Origin: Actinostola sp. cb2023
Lineage: Eukaryota > Cnidaria > Anthozoa > Actiniaria > Actinostolidae
Assembly (NCBI GenBank): GCA_033675265.1
Contig: JAUJYZ010000791.1
Location: 1 to 64,000 of the forward strand
Reading direction: 5' to 3'
DNA: 64,000 nt
Shown: piece by piece, positions 35,501 to 49,800 of the stretch
Layout of the letters: each line of letters begins with the position of its first letter
How positions within the stretch are numbered: the first letter of the stretch is position 1
Notes under the pieces: model-generated
What the model was told of the DNA's origin: nothing
Database searches by the model: none
Seen by the model: only the letters and a program-made list of their open reading frames with translations
Translations under genes and position numbers: made by a program

Positions 35501-38500
35501 GAACTTCGGCTCGCCATTGTAAATACCATGCAGTTCAGCTGCTCATATTGTATCTATTACACAAAGGAGCATTGCATTGCATGATGAGGCTACAAGCCCC
35601 TACTTTTTCGCCAAACTCTGTCAAGAAGAGTTGAATTTTGATTGAATTGTTGATCGGGCTGCAAAAATGAGGCCTCGCATCTTTTCATCTTGCCTCATTC
35701 TCTCGCGGACTGATCAACGACTCAATAATTGAAGTTGAACATATTGAACTTCAACTCTTCTTGACTGAGGTTCGAGAAAAAGTATGGGCTGTTTTACGGT
35801 CTAGGCTACAAGCAACTGTGAAGGAGACTACAGCCAGGGTGAGACTGTGGCTGCATACGTGCATGAAACTTGTGTATGTACCTCCTGGTTTAAGTGTATG
35901 TGGGCCTCCGCAGGGAAGAAGGGATGCAAACTGATTCACTTTGAAACCACTTTTTGTGTAAGCAGAGGTTTTGCCCTGAAATGATAAGAAATCTCAAACT
36001 ACATGTATAACTCACTCAGAATATTATCACACTGGACCTGAATGTTACAGTGCGATGCTTAAAAGTGTGACCATTTGCATACTATCATGCTGATACATCT
36101 ATTGTATGCAAGTCAGGACATAAGTATTGCAGGGTTTCAATCAAATTTGAATTAGTCAGATGGTCCTATAGACTAGTCTCCTACGCAGCCGTTATTAGTG
36201 TCATCTTGCAATGCTCCCTAATAACAGCTGTGTAGGAGACTAATGGTCCTACTGAAGTGCCAGCAATGACAGTGAAAAGGCTCAATTGATAAGCGTAGGA
36301 GGCATATACACCTATTCCGAATATCGTTGTCTGGGCCGAAAGCAACAAGCAACAAGCTGACAACCGAAAAGGACTTTGGGAATCTCCTAATTAATTAATT
36401 TATCTGTGGTACTTGAGAAGATCCCTACGAGTGTTGAATAGCAATCATTTAGAACTATTCGGCCATTTGAAAATGCATGTTGTCAAAATGTCTATGGATG
36501 AATTAATAAAATAAATGAATATATAAGGAGAAAGTCCCAATGCCCTTTGTGGTCATCAGCTTCTTGCTTATAAATTGTTGCTTTTGGTGGGGACAATGAT
36601 ATTTGGAATAGGTGTATGTTGAAAGTAGACACTAGAGTTCACTGGTTTAATATGTTATATGTGGTCATGCATACTTTAATTTCCTCCTTTCACTGTAATT
36701 AATACAACATACATTTGATGCAATGACGAGGTTTCTTTTTCCATGTGGACAGACTACCATCAACCATTCCTCCGCAAGGTCTTCAGGTATATCTACCAGC
36801 CATTCAGATAGCATTAGCTAATAAAACAGAACAATAATTATTACCAATATAACAATATTATATCTGAGTTGTGTGGTTTACTGATTGTTTCTTTTGTTCA
36901 TACAAGTAAACTTCAGAGTGCCATAACTTTAGCCAACAAGGGATCTAGCTCTTGCCGAGTGAGATGTGTTTATTCGTAGATCAAGTCCCCATACATGTAC
37001 AATGTAGTGGAACGTACATTACTGATACTGATACTGGTCTAATACACTGTAATAGTGAAGTGCTGGCCCTCAAGGTGAATTGATTGTTGATACAGTACTA
37101 ACAATACCTGGTAAGCATAGGGATTGAATTTTCTCCTCTTTTCTTTGTAGTCCATCATTTCCACTTCCTAGTGTGAAGGTTTATGCAAAGGAAGGGTTAA
37201 CCAGTACTCAGTACTTACAAAATTAATTAGTAGGGGTATCGAATGTTCAAGGCGAGACTTTGCGAGACTCCGAGACAAGGCATAACTTTGCGAGCCTGAG
37301 ACGCTTTTTCACCGATTTCTTTTGTTTTCAAAATTCAAGCCCCTGAGATGGCTTTTTGCGAAAAAACGAGACCTCGAGACCCGCGAAATTTGACCAAAAT
37401 TTTGTGAGACTCTGACTTTTTGCGGGGACCATTCGACACCCCTATTAGTTAAAATGCAAACTTGTGGCATTGGCTCATATATCCAATAAATTATTGCAGG
37501 GTGTGGGGAGAGGAAAGGGATGAATTTTACAATCTGTATAATTATTATTACTCAGTGGGCTGCCTGTGGCACACTGAGTTGAAAAATGAGCTTTCTAATT
37601 CTTAAACAGCCACAAATCGCCAACAGAGTTGTCAATTAACAGGCGTATGCACTGACTGTGCCACTAACTGACAGTGCATTGCTCATCGTTGAAGCCCGCT
37701 GATTGAATGTCTATAGATCGAGCGTCTTGTTAATAAAAAATTATATATTATAAATTATATAATACATTGTATGCTAATGTTCATATACAAACCTCATTCT
37801 CATTTGAAATGTCCTTTTGTGTTAAATCTCCATCTGCAAGTTTTCTTGAATAATTTGCAAAGTCCAGTCTTTTCCTGTCATATTGAAATATCATGCCTCA
37901 TGTCATATATTCATGTCATTGTGACGAAAATAAGATGGTCCATTTCCATGATTTTGTACTGTAACAGTACAGTGTCGGCACTCTTTGAAGAACGAGGCAT
38001 AATACAATGGGCCCTAATTGTTATTTAAATGAGTGGCCCTGTATTCTATAGTTTAGCCGATTATTGCATTGCTTATATATACATGTACCTCAATAACACC
38101 AACTACATGTAGCTCTTCATGAATTATTTTATTTAACCCAGGTTTTCACTAGCAATTGCCTGAATCGAGTCCATTTTCACATGACACGAGGGCTAGATTG
38201 CAGAATACCTCACTCAAGTGCTGTTAGGTGCATGCAGACGCCAACGAGTCATTAAAATTATAAGAATTAATTAATACAGTCAACTCTCCACTTACGGACA
38301 CTCTCGTAAGCGGACAGCTCTACATACGGACGCCTTTTCAAATCCCTGTTTTACCTCCCAGTCAAACTCTGTATTTACACATTCCCGTAAGCGGACACTC
38401 TCTCGTAAGTGGACGCGGACACTTTTGAAAATGAAAATTGGATTTTTCCTTTGTTTAAGCTCTCTCGTAAGTGGACACCACATATAATAATTGACTCTCG

Positions 38501-39473
38501 GCAATGAAATCTGTCTTTAATTTGCAATAAATCAACAACATAAAAGAGTTTCGCTTTATAAAGGGTTTCGCTTTATATCTTGAGTTGCTATTTTTGTCTA
38601 CCCAATAAAACATAATTAACACCCGCTAATTAACTCTCCCATAAGCGGACATCCACCCTATTTGTCTTTGGTGTCTGCTTACGGGATTAATTCTGGTAAG
38701 CGGACAGCTCTACTAACGGACACTTTTTTCAATTCCCAAGGGTGTCCGCTTACGAGAGAGTTAACTGTATCTTAAATAATCTCATTGTTGATGCATTGAC
38801 ATCATAGTGTTGCTTCGTTCTACTACTGTGAATAGAGCAACTTGCTCACACCCACACTTCTCTCGGTAGGGAGATAGATACCCATATATGGACTAACGCA
38901 TTGACATGTTGGAGTCTCCACCTAATGTACTTGAGCGAGGGGTATTCTCCAATTGCTCCGACACAGGTTTTTATGCTTGAGCTTATATGCTTGCATCATA
39001 TTAACCATGACGACCTTAAACCCTAATATACCCATGAACATATATTATCATCTTCATAGGATCCCAGTGAAATGGCTATGGAGATACTATGGATATTTCA
39101 TAGGCTTTTCATGGGGCTTTCATAGGGTTGTACAGTAGAAGTGTTATAAACCTCTTTATACTCAAAGCTTTACATGATTTATATTAAGCTTTAAACTTAT
39201 GTATAAGTTTACTGCTCGATGGTTTACTTTTTTTGTTGTTCCAGCATTCTTTTCCGCCTTGTTACTTGATCTGGTGTATTAGAAGGTTTCTCTTTGTATT
39301 GAGCCATTCTGTGTCGATAGAACATGCAACTTACATAACAGCTTACACATGTAGTTACAACGTTATTTTTCACAACATTTCGGTGTACTCTACCTTGGAT
39401 GGGGTGCAGCTGTGTCGTTTGGATCAGAAGAAACCGAAAAAGACGCACTGAAACCATCTACAAGTGACTCCAT
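32517..39473 (-). CDS. SNUPN: Snurportin-1, m3G-cap snRNP import adaptor
   Basis: Snurportin-1 binds the trimethylguanosine cap of spliceosomal snRNAs and importin-beta and carries snRNPs into the nucleus. Ten exons on the minus strand join in phase: 39394-39473, 39228-39308, 37793-37874, 37108-37167, 36713-36817, 35882-35975, 34694-34791, 34102-34179, 33154-33219, 32517-32963, giving 396 residues (human about 360). Residues 1-26 ([15 protein letters not shown], then AAPHPR) match the CRM1-binding N-terminus. Residues 27-75 form the importin-beta-binding arginine/lysine segment ([20 protein letters not shown]). The cap-binding domain, about 100-285, shows [61 protein letters not shown] and [11 protein letters not shown]. 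The acidic/lysine-rich tail ([11 protein letters not shown]) is longer than in vertebrates. Exons 1-3 lie outside the palindrome. A polyadenylation signal AATAAA lies near 32,287-32,282. Confidence 0.95.
33245..33813. repeat. (ATC/ACC)n tandem array in SNUPN intron (right arm)
   Basis: Mirror of 3910-4475. It yields a His-rich open frame of about 200 codons that is not a gene: the SNUPN exons on both sides are on the opposite strand and splice across it. Confidence 0.9.
35619..35766. mobile_element. Fold-back MITE in SNUPN intron 6
   Basis: CTGTCAAGAAGAGTTGAA at 35619 faces TTCAACTCTTCTTGACTG ending at 35766, with GTTGATC/GATCAAC inside. The left-arm mirror (about 1905-2060) is degraded. Confidence 0.65.
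36174..36242. mobile_element. Short hairpin in SNUPN intron 5
   Basis: AGTCTCCTACGCAGCCGTTA and TAACAGCTGTGTAGGAGACT face each other around a 19-bp loop. The left-arm mirror lies near 1455-1525. Confidence 0.55.
37231..37444. mobile_element. MITE family A copy (mirror)
   Basis: TAGGGGTATCGAATG at the left and CATTCGACACCCCTA at the right, with the same GAGACTTTGCGAGACTC interior. This is the cleaner mirror of the copy at 263-468. Confidence 0.75.
38277..38767. mobile_element. TA-flanked TIR MITE between SNUPN exons 2 and 3
   Basis: Starts CAGTCAACTCTCCACTTACG and ends CGCTTACGAGAGAGTTAACTG with TA on both sides; interior repeats GTAAGCGGACA and CTCTCGTAAGTGGACA words. 491 bp, no coding frame of note. 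Confidence 0.8.
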
Positions 39474-39843
39474 TTTACTAATAACACTTCTATAAATATT
39501 GCAGTTGAAAAAGTTTGAAAAAAGGAGCGAACTTTCGTTGGCAAATTCAGTTTATGACATTCCACTTCCGGCTCAAATATCAGCGGTCTGTCCTAAAACC
39601 ACATGCGCGCATCTACCACAGGAAGCCCAAAAATAGATGTAACTTTTTGACAACTATTATTACAAATTTCAAGAATAATATGTGAAAAAGATCCGGGCAA
39701 TCATGTCTTTAGAGACACGTTCCAACTGAATTCATATGAAATTTCTCCAATTTTGTGTTCAATGAGAGTCACGTGATAGTTACGCATTAGCGCTAGCAAC
39801 GCCTGGCTGTTTCTGCTAGTATCCATGTGGAACAGTATAAAAC
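39474..39843. promoter_or_regulatory. Shared 5' region between SNUPN and AK6
   Basis: The start codons of SNUPN (minus, 39473) and AK6 (plus, 39844) face away from each other with 370 bp between them. Such a head-to-head arrangement usually implies a bidirectional promoter. No TATA box can be assigned with confidence. The interval lies just outside the palindrome. Confidence 0.55.
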
Positions 39844-41430
<1,587 letters not shown>

Positions 41431-41539
41431 ATGATGTGATGTAGTAATGAGCCAAACCAAGGACGCCGGGCCTGGTTGAACGAGTCTCAATCTGCAGGTC
41501 ACGTCAACAATGTCTTCTATGACCCTATTTTAGACCAAT

Positions 41540-41672
41540 TGATGGGCTCCCTGGAAGAACAACATAAGTGATCTCTGATCCAAATCTAAATTCTCCTTGA
41601 GATTCTTTGAATTTCAAAGGAGAATTTGGGTTTTGATCACAAGTCACTTACTCTGTTCTTGCAGGGACCCCT
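41540..41672. mobile_element. Fold-back MITE family E, copy 1
   Basis: GGGCTCCCTGGAAGAACA and TGTTCTTGCAGGGACCCC ends; inside, AAATTCTCCTTGAGATTC and GAATTTCAAAGGAGAATTT. Just downstream of AK6. Other copies at 43193-43325 and 53775-53905. Confidence 0.75.
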
Positions 41673-42540
41673 TCAATTGCTAACATTAGACCAAGCATTG
41701 AATCCTACTTGCTATCCTACTCTCATCTTGGCCAAGAACAATGAGAATTGTGGGGTATGAGTAGACTTCAATTCCCATAAGATAAAATATTCTATAGCAC
41801 TGCTCAATGCGAGATAAGCTGTTGTTAGTAAGGTGCCAAGCAGGCAAGAGCTTCTATAATGATGGTTGACAAAACAATAAACATTACAAAACAGCGAGTA
41901 GCTGACTGATTCCATAAGTCATTGTTTTCGCTCCTTTTCCAAAGGTGGAGCGAACTGGCCGACTTATGGAATCAGTCTGTATTGTCTTGCCCTGCAGAAA
42001 ACCTCAATATTACATATATGTAATGCATCATATTTGTTTTTTGACAACAGTAATATTTCATTCTACTTATATTTACCACTGTTAATTTAGTCATTACATG
42101 TATATTAGTTTCTTCTATACATCAAGTAGTTCAGAAAACCTATTTATGTATAATGTTTTGTTTTACATCTGGGTTTCAGCTGCCAATATTAAAGTATTTA
42201 TATCCTAATACAGCTGTACGTACAATAATATTTCCTAACAAAATGTCTTGTCACATGCATTTCAGAATGATATTCATTGATTTATATACACAAGATATAA
42301 CTCAAGTTATGTTATTAGAAAGAGTATCCAGAAAACGTATCTTTGTCATTGAAAGTTAACATAGACCGAATGCAATAATGGTGTCCAATTTCAATTGCCA
42401 TTGTTCTGGACTGACTAACCTCGTGTTCATGTTGAAACACAGAAGCATTTTCACCTGTATGAGAGGCTAGTCAGTCCAAAAGAATGGCAATTGAAATTGA
42501 ACGCCATTATTGCATTAAAATAAAGTACAAGCCGTATTTA

Positions 42541-42778
42541 ACGTCCGTAACCCCTTCAGTCGAAACTGTTCTCCCAGGAGTCAGACGGTGCGCCCTTTTA
42601 CCCCGTACCCGCGTCCCTCCATCAGTGCTCCGTCTTACGGGTATTTAAAGCTACACTGAGCTACACGGATTAGAGGGAAGTCGAAACAAGGATGTGCGGT
42701 CATGAAGAATCGAACCGGGTACCCCTTGCTTAGAAGGCCACGCACTAACCAACTAAGCCACCCTTGCTCCTTTCGGTC
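42541..42778 (-). repeat. tRNA-headed SINE, copy 1
   Basis: On the minus strand the head reads GGAGCAAGGGTGGCTTAGTT, giving an A-box TGGCTTAGTTGG, then a B-box GGTTCGATTC (plus strand 42707-42716) at normal tRNA spacing. The body runs toward 42541. Confidence 0.75.
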
Positions 42779-42921
42779 TATATAAGTGATCAAATGTTAT
42801 TCCATCGTGAAAAAAATTCAAGATGACGTGAGCGTGCAACCCATGGACAAATAGTTCATAGATATCTTAGCCAATGAGCGCACGTTATATTATTGCTATA
42901 TTGTAAATCATACTTAACACT

Positions 42922-43121
42922 CACGTGGTTTACTTCATGTTACTGTCACCAAAATGTTCGTACATTGTCCGTGAATTGCCGTACAAACGCACTAACTTTT
43001 GTACAGTTTATCGACTCGATTTAGATGTGCGATAAACTGTACAAAAGTTAGTGTGTTTGTACGGCAATTCACAGAAGATGTACGAACATTTTGGTGACAG
43101 TAACATGAAGTACACCACGTG
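42922..43121. mobile_element. Long near-perfect hairpin
   Basis: Arms of roughly 90 bases around a loop of about 16: CATGTTACTGTCACCAAAAT faces ATTTTGGTGACAGTAACATG, and GTACAAACGCACTAACTTTT faces AAAAGTTAGTGTGTTTGTAC, closing on CGATAAAC. No coding potential. Confidence 0.8.
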
Positions 43122-43192
43122 AGCTCTAGGGGCCAATCGGTGGATTGAAATTGGACGGCATTACTGCATTCGGTCTATACAAAATCTAATAA

Positions 43193-43325
43193 TATTGAAG
43201 GGTCCATGCAAGAACAGTGTAAGTGACTTGTGACCAATATCCAAATTCTCCTTTGAAATTCAAAGAATCTTGAGGAGAATTTAGATTTTGATCAGAGATC
43301 ACTTACATTCTTGCATTGAGACCTA
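43193..43325. mobile_element. Fold-back MITE family E, copy 2
   Basis: GGGTCCATGCAAGAACAGTG to TTCTTGCATTGAGACC, with CAAATTCTCCTTTGAAATTC and TTGAGGAGAATTTAG inside; opposite orientation to copy 1. Confidence 0.75.
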
Positions 43326-43621
43326 CTTCATTTTTATAGGGTTTATACACTAGTAACCAGTAATAATGCAAGACCTACATCATATAGCCTTGTACCATAT
43401 GTCCAAATTATTGTAAAATATTGTACAACACGTTTTGTTAAATGAATACTGTACAGTAGTAGTACATGTGTAGAACATTTTGTAGTAAATTTGATAACAA
43501 TATTAATAAAAAGCCTACTGGTAGAGTACAAACACTAAAAGCATGCAACATAAATAGTACTAAATAGTGCTAAATTATGCTAATTCTATTGTTTTCTATT
43601 GTTTAATTAGTGCTATTTAGT

Positions 43622-43766
43622 AGAGTGACTGCAATAAACCCGTGAAACAGTTAATAAACAGTTAATAGACACTAGTAGACTTTATTTCCATTGTTTTCTT
43701 TTGTGAGTATTAAACTATTACACACTGACATCTAATTTTTATTTCACGGGTTTATTGTAATCACTA
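43622..43766. mobile_element. TIR MITE related to 9972-10131
   Basis: AATAAACCCGTGAAA near the left end and TTTCACGGGTTTATT near the right, with AGAGTGACTG/AATCACT termini. It lies just downstream of the PH-gene stop codon, so its reverse-strand AATAAA could serve as a polyadenylation signal for that gene. Confidence 0.65.
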
Positions 43767-43857
43767 TATTAAATAATGCAAAGTATTGCATGCTTTTAGT
43801 GTTTGTACTCTATTAATAAAAACAACTAGTATACAGTGTACTGTATTTGGACTAAAT

Positions 43858-46800
43858 TCAGTTGTAACTAGTGTTTCCAACCCCATCACTATTGGTCATT
43901 CTGCTGCGCCAGTGACGAAGATAGTCCAGTGCATTAATCCACCTGAAAGAAATGATGTGAAATTTTCTAATTATTATTAAAATTGGAAACCAATGAACAA
44001 TCTGTGCTCCCTCCAGCCTCACGTCTTTCCTCCCCTCTTCCCTGTCCTCTGCAACCCACTCCTCCCCCGTTAAGTCAGCCAGCTAAGTAGACTATTTGCT
44101 AATTAGTACTAGATATATTTCTAATAGCTTGAGAATTTCCATGATGAGAGTAGTCATTGATAGGTTAACTGCAGAAATAGACAGTGTACAAAAGTAGGGG
44201 ATTGTCACCTGGTAACATAGTATTATTATAAGTAATACCATGACAAGAGGGAAATTAGTGATTAAATTTCCTACAAGCCGAGGGAGAGTCGTCGGGACTT
44301 TTACAAACTCTCCCGAGGAAATAAAGTAAAATATAGTTCACTTTGCATAACTTAGAGCAGTACGAACTACAATATTTTTCTCAAAGAGCGTTGATTACAC
44401 CACACTCTGGATAATTTAGAAATTGTGACGCTTTGTTTCATTTGTACAACGATCGAGTATTTTTATTAGTCAGTTTAGGAATATTTAATCGTCATTTGGT
44501 CAAAAATCATGGCGGAGAGTTGTTTTGCCTTTGTAAAAGACACTGAAGTTGACCAATCGAGGGAAAGTGCCCGAAAATATGGAAAAAACATTTCATGGTG
44601 TGCTACCATTTACAATTTAGTAAGCAATGGGAAAAGGCAAGAAATAAAGAGTTCCAAGATTTTAGTCCAGAAAAGAAAGAATTGCGGTCTTTGCATATGC
44701 GTTGCTCATGTGCAGAGTCGAGGACATAGCATCCCACATGTGTTAGACGCTTGAGTAACATGGAGTAGAGCCAGCTTTCAGGTTAAACGTAATTCGGACA
44801 GATTACTCTGTCCAAGGTCCCATGCAGTGATTGTTATATGAGGGACACACTGGGGACGAGTCGAGGACATAGCATCCCACATGTGTTAGACGCTTGAGTA
44901 ACTTGGAGTAGAACCAGCTTTCAGGTTAAACGTAATTCGGACAGATTACTCTGTCCAAGGTCCCAGTGATTGTTATATGAGGGACACTGGGGACGATCCG
45001 AGTCTCCATTCTCTAATTTTCCCGCCGGGAAAATTAGACAATGGATTTCTGCATTGTCTTACTAAATTTCCCGGTCGGAAATTTGGAGAAGGGAGATTCA
45101 GTGGTTTGTATTTCCCTGGAAGGACAAAGGAAACCGAGGCGATCATGATATTACAATAAATTAGTGTACATACAGTTGTTTTTGTATGAGTGGGAAGTAG
45201 TTACTAACAGTATGGTTTGTGCGGTGCCCAAGCTGTGTCCAAGCATTCTGATTGGTTGAGCAATGATTTTGAGCTCTGTGATTGGTTAAATAGATGTCTT
45301 CGATTCTGTACCGTGACCGTAACTCTGTATCGTAGGTTTCCCACTCATACGAAAACAACTCATTACATACATGTATGCACTTAAACTACATGTAGCTGTT
45401 ATGTTTTGCACCTAATTTTTTCTTCTTCGTCATGTGCCATCAGTTCAAAAACTCGATCGGGAACAACTACATCAAAGAGTGCATTATTGGTGTCTTGTTC
45501 TTCATGCGGCTTGTCTTGAACAGCAATAATGATATCCAGGTCAATAAATCTGTACCGGAAAAAAACCACTGGTATTAAAATGTATGTAGTGAGAGCATAA
45601 CAAGAATAATCAAGCATTAATAGCAAGAGTTCTGTTATTGCTGGTGCATGTGTACAAATAATAATAATTTGGGGGGTGGGGAGGGGCTAATCATCCTACA
45701 TACATACACATGTACATACATCCTTCCTTGTAACCGGCAGTTGAATTATGAACAAAGGACACAGCTCAACTGATGTGGCATATAAAAATACAGTAGTTAT
45801 ATATCTTGCTAAATGTGACCCTCCCTTCTCTCAGAAAGCTTTTCAGTACGGAATGAAAGACAGCTGTACACATGTTTTGCTGTGGGGGATTTCCCATGCT
45901 GGCATGACAGAAGTGATGGGAAGAAGGGAGAAACAGCGTCCTCATTCTCTTCTTCTTCCTTCTATACTGATCAGCTTTCCATTTGGCCAGACTGTGTGTT
46001 TGTTGATTATAAATTTGACAAAGTAACTTGAGAGATGAGCAGCCACTAACTTAACACAGACAGAACACACAGATAGGACTACCTTCGTCTCGATTTGCAG
46101 GACCATCAAGATTAGATCAAACTCAGGTGCAAAATTGACATTGGTCTATCCAGTCAAATGTGTGGTCTTCAAAAGTTCTGGATTAATTAACATCATTATT
46201 CTATCTTGTCAACACAGGGATCCGAATCCCATGAGGTCGCAGGATGTATGCACATACTAACCCCCTTTTTTTTTTTTTTTTTTTTTCCAGTGGTGGAATC
46301 TCTATTTTTTTTTATTTAATTTTTTTTTTTTCACACGTTTTTTTACAAGTTGGATATTATAATATATAGAGGTTATTAGTCGGCTAAGCATCTAATACGG
46401 CTGTGTATTTTTACGAGTCATTTGGTATTTTGGCGAGCCTTTAGGCGAGCCAAAATACATGACGAGTAAAAATTCACAGCCGTATTAGATGCTTAGCCGA
46501 CTAATAACTAGTTGTTTATTATATTTTTTTGTCAAAGAAACTAGTTATTCTGGTGAAAGAAAAACAACTAATTACAGTGAAAACTTGGAAATCTCTGTAC
46601 GAGAGCGCGCTAGCCAATGTAGAATTCTCGCACGCTGATTGGTTAATTTTCATCGCACGAGTCTGCATGAATGATTGGAAAGCCAGTTTGAAGTAACTAC
46701 CCAAAATACGGTCCCATATTTCGCGCGTTCTTGTGCATATTTCGTGCGTTCTTTGACAAAAAATATAATAAAATATACTAACCCCCTTGGTTGTGTGTTG

Positions 46801-49800
46801 TTGGTCTTTTTGTAGTAATAGAGTCTTCCATTCTGGTCAGTTGCAAACCACCTTCTTCTCCATATTCTACCAGTCAGCCCTCTAACACCTCTTTTACACA
46901 ACCAACCTCTTACTTGAGCAACCTTGGTATCAATGAACAAGAACATCACACAACAGACACAATCTGACATTATACAACAACTTTATTGCAACATAAGTGT
47001 CATTCATTCATCAGGTTTTGAGTGGGTTTAGGTCCAAATTTGTGGAGAATTTGTTTTTGAGGTACTGTACGCAGCACGAGCTTTGTAGCTCCTAGGTGAC
47101 TATGTGTTTAAATAAATTATTATATATTATTATTATTAATTATTATTATACTTTTCTTATAAGCAATGTCATATGAAAGGCCAGGGGTCAAGGAGTGACT
47201 AGTCTGGCTGGACAAGACAAATCTTCCTGAAAATCATGCTACTAACAATTTATAGTACTCAGATTGAGAATAGCAATTCTCATACTCATTAATTATTCAT
47301 GAGGTGACCAGCCAATCAAATGAGTAGAATAATGCCACGTGATGTACCTTGAAAGTACGGAAAGTACTGGTGAGAGTAACTGGAAAAATTTCCAGTTACC
47401 GGTAGTACTCTCCCCAGTACTTATCATGAGGGACGATTAGAACTAATCGTCCCTCATGACTGTACATGAGTTCTTATCCCTCATATAACAATCATTGGGA
47501 TCTTGGACAGAGTAGAGGCAATACCACTCTGTCCGAATTCGCTTCAATCTGAAAGCAGGCTCTACTCCATGCTACTCAAGAGTCCAACACATGTGGGATA
47601 CGATCTCCTCGACTCTGCGCATGAGCAGAGCATATGCAAAGACTAGAATTCTTGCTTTTCCGGGCTAAAACATTGGAACTCTTTATTTATTAATTGCCTT
47701 TAGGTCATTGCATGTAATAATTATTGAGTATGAGAAGTCATTCCAAAGCCTCGAATTCGGCTTCGCCTCGGCTTTGAAACACTACGTTAAAATAAATAAA
47801 GGGGTCCAAGATAGGGCTTTGATGAACATCTTATAAATTCTCCTTGAAGTTCTTGCACATTAGACAAACTTTATAATTAGATATCGAATTTCAGATTTTA
47901 TCAGTTAGATTTTGTATTTTAGTTCATTATTTATTATTATTAATGTAATGGGTTTTGAAAAGCCTTGTTGGAAAACCTAATAAAGTATGTATGTATGTAT
48001 ATGTATGTATGTATGTATTCCCAAGGAGAAATTGGAAATTGATTGCAAGTCATGTTACACTATTCTTGTATAGACCCACAGGGGTGGATCTAGAGATTTT
48101 GAAAGAGGGGTGCACCACTAAGTAAGGCCCCTTCTTCTAGGGAGGTGTGGGGGCATGGCCCCCCAGAAAAGTTTGAAATCTAGAATCTCGAAAATGCAAT
48201 TTCCATCCATTCTGGGCATCAAATGGTGGGGAAACGTTGGCGAATATGTTTTGGGCCCACTCAAAGGGGGGGGGGGGGGGGGGGGGGGGGGGGGAGGGGC
48301 CCCGGCCCCATGCCCCCCCCCCCCCTAGCTTGGATCTGACCCTGACCCATTCCAAATGTCTGTTGAATTGACAGGATCGGAAGTTCAGATGTTAAAATAG
48401 TGATTTTGACTGGGTTGAACAGCATGCAGTGTAATGGTAATGTTTAACACTTAAATTATTATGTATTATTTATTTATACATGTAACACCTACATGTATAA
48501 TTATTGAACATTTATAATATCTAACATACCTTTTTGTTTTGAAGTAGAGATTTTGCACCAGATAACTATCAATAGTAAATATCATTACAGTTGTGATTAT
48601 GATTACCGGTACCATTCAAGTCAAATATTAGTTCATTAAAAGTATCGGTAATTAATCTTTGTTCATGCACTGGTGTAATATAATATGTCTTGTAATGGTG
48701 TACATGTAGTTATATCATTATATCAATTTTACTAGTTTCTTATTGAATTAGACATTATTTCAGTGAAGTTTCAGCTAAATCAAATTTTGAACAATTTATG
48801 CAATAGTCCCCCTTTAACCTCTGATTATGAGACACTACCAATACTCCAGTTTCGAGTTGTTAAGCGACGACCACTGTCCTTGACAAAAGACGCATTTGCT
48901 CAGGCTAAGCCTCAATTCAGTGTCAATTATTCACAAATACCGACGAGAACGCGAAAAAGTGTTGACATTCAACAATAGAAACCATTTTTAATTGCACGGG
49001 AACCTTATTCTCTGGATTGAGGCTAAGCCAGGCTTAGCCTCAATCCAGAGAATAACCCGTGCAATATGAGCAAACGCGTTTTTTGTCAAGGAGTACAGCG
49101 GTGTCTAAACAAACTCGAAACAGGAGTATTTTAAAACAAGCCTTAATTTAATTTAATTTAATTTAATTTAATTTAATTTAATTTAATTCTTAAAAGAATT
49201 AAGCAACATACATCTAATTTTGCATTGATCTCCTTCTTCTCTGTCCTTTTTGTTCTTTCTAGATTCAAGGTCATTGATCTGTGGGATTACAGATGTAGTT
49301 AAATCATTGGAAAATGAACTCAGTGACATTATATAATTAATAATAATACATAATAATGATTTATTTCTATAGCGCTATTTCCTAAAAGTCCAATAGCGCT
49401 TTACAATATTTAACTAAATAATTAACAAGTAATGCTAATTAAACTAAGCTATTTATATTTATTATTCTTCTATATACAATCATAACAAAAAATATCTAAA
49501 GATAAAAACCTAAAAAATCTGAATATCATCTAAAGTATAGTAATTATAAAAATAAAGTTTAATTGAATGCTTGTGTAAAAAGAAAAGTCTTGACCTTAGA
49601 TTTAAAAATGTCTAATGTCTCAGCATTTCTAATAATAAGTGGAAGTGAATTCCACAACATGGGCGCAGCTACGTTTTAAGTTTGTGTATGGGAATCGACA
49701 ATAGGTTATTCGACGAAGAACGTAATGTGCGGGAAGGTCTGTATCTAACAATAAGCTCAGAAATATACTGTGGAGCTATACTATGAATGGCTTAAATGTA

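Larger units (their letters stand above)
19230..37715 (-). repeat. Right arm of the giant inverted repeat
   Basis: Mirror image of the left arm. This arm is the better copy: snurportin exons 4-10 are all open with matching splice phases, and the outer 3.5 kb lacks the scattered indels of the left arm. Beyond about 37,715 the sequence continues without interruption into snurportin exons 1-3 and AK6, so this arm sits in its natural gene context. The arm is shorter than the left because it lacks the 464-bp tandem duplication at 7.8-8.7 kb and has shorter poly-G and minisatellite tracts. Confidence 0.95.
42361..43179. mobile_element. Composite TIR element (ATAGACCGAATGC ends)
   Basis: ATAGACCGAATGCAATAATG at the left and CATTACTGCATTCGGTCTAT at the right bound about 820 bp. 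Inside are a fold-back (42361-42525), a tRNA-headed SINE (42541-42778) and a long hairpin (42922-43121), so it looks like several insertions stacked together. Confidence 0.65.
41431..43857. other. Intergenic region between AK6 and the NT-C2/PH gene (convergent)
   Basis: The two genes converge here. The space is occupied mostly by short elements: MITE family E copies, the composite 42361-43179 and the 43622-43766 MITE. No coding exon was found. Confidence 0.6.

Noticed and set aside
35269..35529. 86-codon frame in the right arm
   Set aside because: Lies in the SNUPN intron between exons 6 and 7; the left-arm mirror is not open and no domain is recognised.
44509..44754. 81-codon frame starting MAESCFAFVKDTEVDQ
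   Set aside because: Overlaps a dispersed repeat and has no splice partner; on the opposite strand from the gene that spans it.
49261..49336. Plus-strand exon reading (SLENELSDII then stop)
   Set aside because: The minus-strand reading has a CCACAG acceptor, a GTATG donor and the right phase to follow the coiled-coil exon 12.
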